Assembly (NCBI RefSeq): GCF_020166345.1
Contig: NZ_JAIUJS010000003.1
Location: 434,001 to 498,000, forward strand
Direction of reading: 5' to 3'
Source of the DNA: Winogradskyella vincentii
GTDB lineage: Bacteria; Bacteroidota; Bacteroidia; Flavobacteriales; Flavobacteriaceae
DNA: 64,000 nucleotides
A program made the translations under genes and the position numbers. Below the pieces are notes generated by a model. That model saw only the letters and a list, made by a program, of their open reading frames with translations, searched no databases and had not been told where the DNA came from. Shown piece by piece: positions 62,840 through 64,000 of the stretch. Each line of letters starts with the position of its first letter. Within the stretch, counting starts at the first letter, position 1.

Positions 62840-63342
62840 TAATTCATTGGATACATAAAGTATTCAACGAGCTTATATTTTAATTCATTGTTTTCATCAA
62901 TTTCATAATTAACAAAAATCTCACCCCAATTCTCTGTATCGGTAAAATCTGCGATAATCCATTTGTGATTAAGTATTCTTACTTTATTGATTACCATTTT
63001 TGAATCTGTCATGGATACATATGGAACAATTGGGTGATCTTCACCTTTGTAATTGTTCATGCTATATAAACCATCAACTATTGCTGGAATGAGTTCTTCA
63101 GTATTGTAGCCTTTATCTTCAAAAAATGTCAAAGCATCCTCATTTCCATTAATGCTGAAATGATTTAACTCAAAATTCTGCTCTTCTAATTCATTAGATT
63201 TCTGCTCTAGTTCAGCAATATTGGCCTTAAAGGTTTGTATATCTTTTTCGTATTTATCAATTATATTTTTTGAATTAACATATTGAAATACAATAAGTAA
63301 TACAGAAAATAAAAACAAGTACATAAAAATTCTATTCTTCAT
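62836..63342 (-). CDS. Membrane-anchored coiled-coil protein, unknown
   Basis: 168 residues with one N-terminal hydrophobic segment (about 5-22), then a coiled-coil-like stretch (about 25-60, TFKANIAELEQKSNELEEQNFEL), then a globular C-terminal part with no recognised domain. The start overlaps the stop of the MBL-fold gene (ATGA), so the two are co-transcribed. Confidence 0.7.
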   Translation of the reverse strand: MKNRIFMYLFLFSVLLIVFQYVNSKNIIDKYEKDIQTFKANIAELEQKSNELEEQNFELNHFSINGNEDALTFFEDKGYNTEELIPAIVDGLYSMNNYKGEDHPIVPYVSMTDSKMVINKVRILNHKWIIADFTDTENWGEIFVNYEIDENNELKYKLVEYFMYPMNY

Positions 63343-64000
63343 TCTTGGATTTTTATTTGTAGATTATCATAGGCTAAAAAAACGTTTTTGGGTAGTTTTT
63401 GTTGTACATCATCATGAAATCCCATATGATGACTGATATGAGTTAAATATGCACGTTTAGGTTTAACCTCTGCAATAAATTCTAAGGCTTCCTCTAAGTT
63501 GAAATGTGAGATATGTGGCTCTTCACGCAATGCGTTAACGACAAGAACTTCTAGATTATTTAATTTTTTCATCTCCTTTTTTGATACTGTTTTCATATCG
63601 GTGAGGTATGCAAAATCGCTAAATCTAAACCCGAAAACTTGTAATTTATAGTGCAAACCATCTATTGGTAAAACATCCAAATTACCTGCTCTAAAAGCAC
63701 TGTTGGATATCTCATGTTTTATAACACTTGGTACACCAGGATATTTCTTTTCAGAAGTGAATATATAGTCAAATCGCTTTTCTAGAGCTTTAAAAACTCT
63801 TTTATTAGCGTATAGTGGAATATCGCCTTGCCTAAAAAAGAATGGTCTTATATCATCTAATCCCATCGTATGGTCTGCATGCTCATGCGTAAATATTATG
63901 CCATCTATCCGATTCACTTTAGCATTTAGCATTTGCTGTCTAAAATCAGGCCCGCAATCAACAACAAAAGTGTAATCATCCCACTCTACCAATATAGAAA
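63339..64000 (-). CDS. MBL-fold metal-dependent hydrolase, PhnP-like (5' end outside window)
   Basis: The frame stays open to the window edge (SILVEWDDYTFVVDCGPDFRQQM), matching the middle of a PhnP/RNase Z-like start (RTRxSILVE), so the true start is beyond 64000. Metal-site motif THEHADH (FTHEHADHTMGLDDI), later His in LPIDGLHY, Asp in YLTDM and His in LTHISHHMG. Phosphodiesterase activity on cyclic or nucleotide phosphates is likely for the family; the substrate here is unknown. Confidence 0.85.
   Translation of the reverse strand, partial: SILVEWDDYTFVVDCGPDFRQQMLNAKVNRIDGIIFTHEHADHTMGLDDIRPFFFRQGDIPLYANKRVFKALEKRFDYIFTSEKKYPGVPSVIKHEISNSAFRAGNLDVLPIDGLHYKLQVFGFRFSDFAYLTDMKTVSKKEMKKLNNLEVLVVNALREEPHISHFNLEEALEFIAEVKPKRAYLTHISHHMGFHDDVQQKLPKNVFLAYDNLQIKIQE

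Overview
The window is low-GC DNA from a Bacteroidota genome, almost certainly a member of the Flavobacteriaceae and probably marine. The support is the gene content and signals: flavobacterial LptD, BshA, several DUF6090 membrane proteins, DUF3570/DUF4266 outer-membrane genes, an M61 peptidase, a BatA-type protein, no Shine-Dalgarno-like start context, and TAnnTTTG-type -7 boxes. No tRNA, rRNA, CRISPR array or intact insertion sequence was seen. Both ends cut through genes: a class III nucleotide cyclase at the left edge and a PhnP-like metallo-beta-lactamase-fold hydrolase at the right edge.

Left part (1-9.2 kb): the cyclase-TPR protein; hsp20 with a predicted sigma-54 promoter; a lipoprotein gene with a stop codon in its signal peptide; a patch where the N-terminal module of DUF6090 proteins occurs four times (two full genes, one truncated, one remnant); and a four-gene run (membrane protein, cupin, DUF1295 protein, small membrane protein) ended by a terminator. 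A GTPase-like cyclic 2,3-diphosphoglycerate synthase homologue, an SDR and an unknown protein follow (9.2-12.3 kb).

The central block (12.3-26 kb, all minus strand) is the most interesting part. It reads as one neutral-lipid synthesis and storage locus. A tight five-gene operon carries a WS/DGAT acyltransferase with a C-terminal SCP2-like domain, a monoacylglycerol-lipase-like hydrolase, a second alpha/beta hydrolase, a 1076-residue PlsB-HAD-PlsC fusion, and gpsA. In principle this covers DHAP to glycerol-3-phosphate to phosphatidate to diacylglycerol to triacylglycerol or wax ester. Upstream lie an ABC1-family kinase with a TetR-type regulator, three small phasin-like proteins that share a motif (one with a histone-like lysine-rich stretch and a helix-hairpin-helix domain), a SARP-type regulator and a further phasin-like protein. 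Two phasin-like genes share an identical 17-bp element placed at the same distance from a -7 box.

The region 26-33 kb is patchier: a GT2 glycosyltransferase, a roughly 320-bp decayed copy of the DUF3570/DUF4266 junction found intact at 41 kb, a phytoene-desaturase-like flavoprotein fused to a flavin-reductase barrel, a SulP transporter with an extra C-terminal domain, and an aldo/keto reductase pseudogene.

The region 33-64 kb is mostly ordinary flavobacterial genome: small enzymes, a cytochrome c lipoprotein, bacillithiol bshA next to a GH3/beta-lactamase fusion, a thioredoxin-ApbE-DUF4266-DUF3570 operon, serB, an Hdr-like iron-sulfur complex, MlaD, amidase, lptD, ridA, peptidases S10 and M61, BatA, a dihydroorotase-like protein lacking metal ligands, and an esterase.
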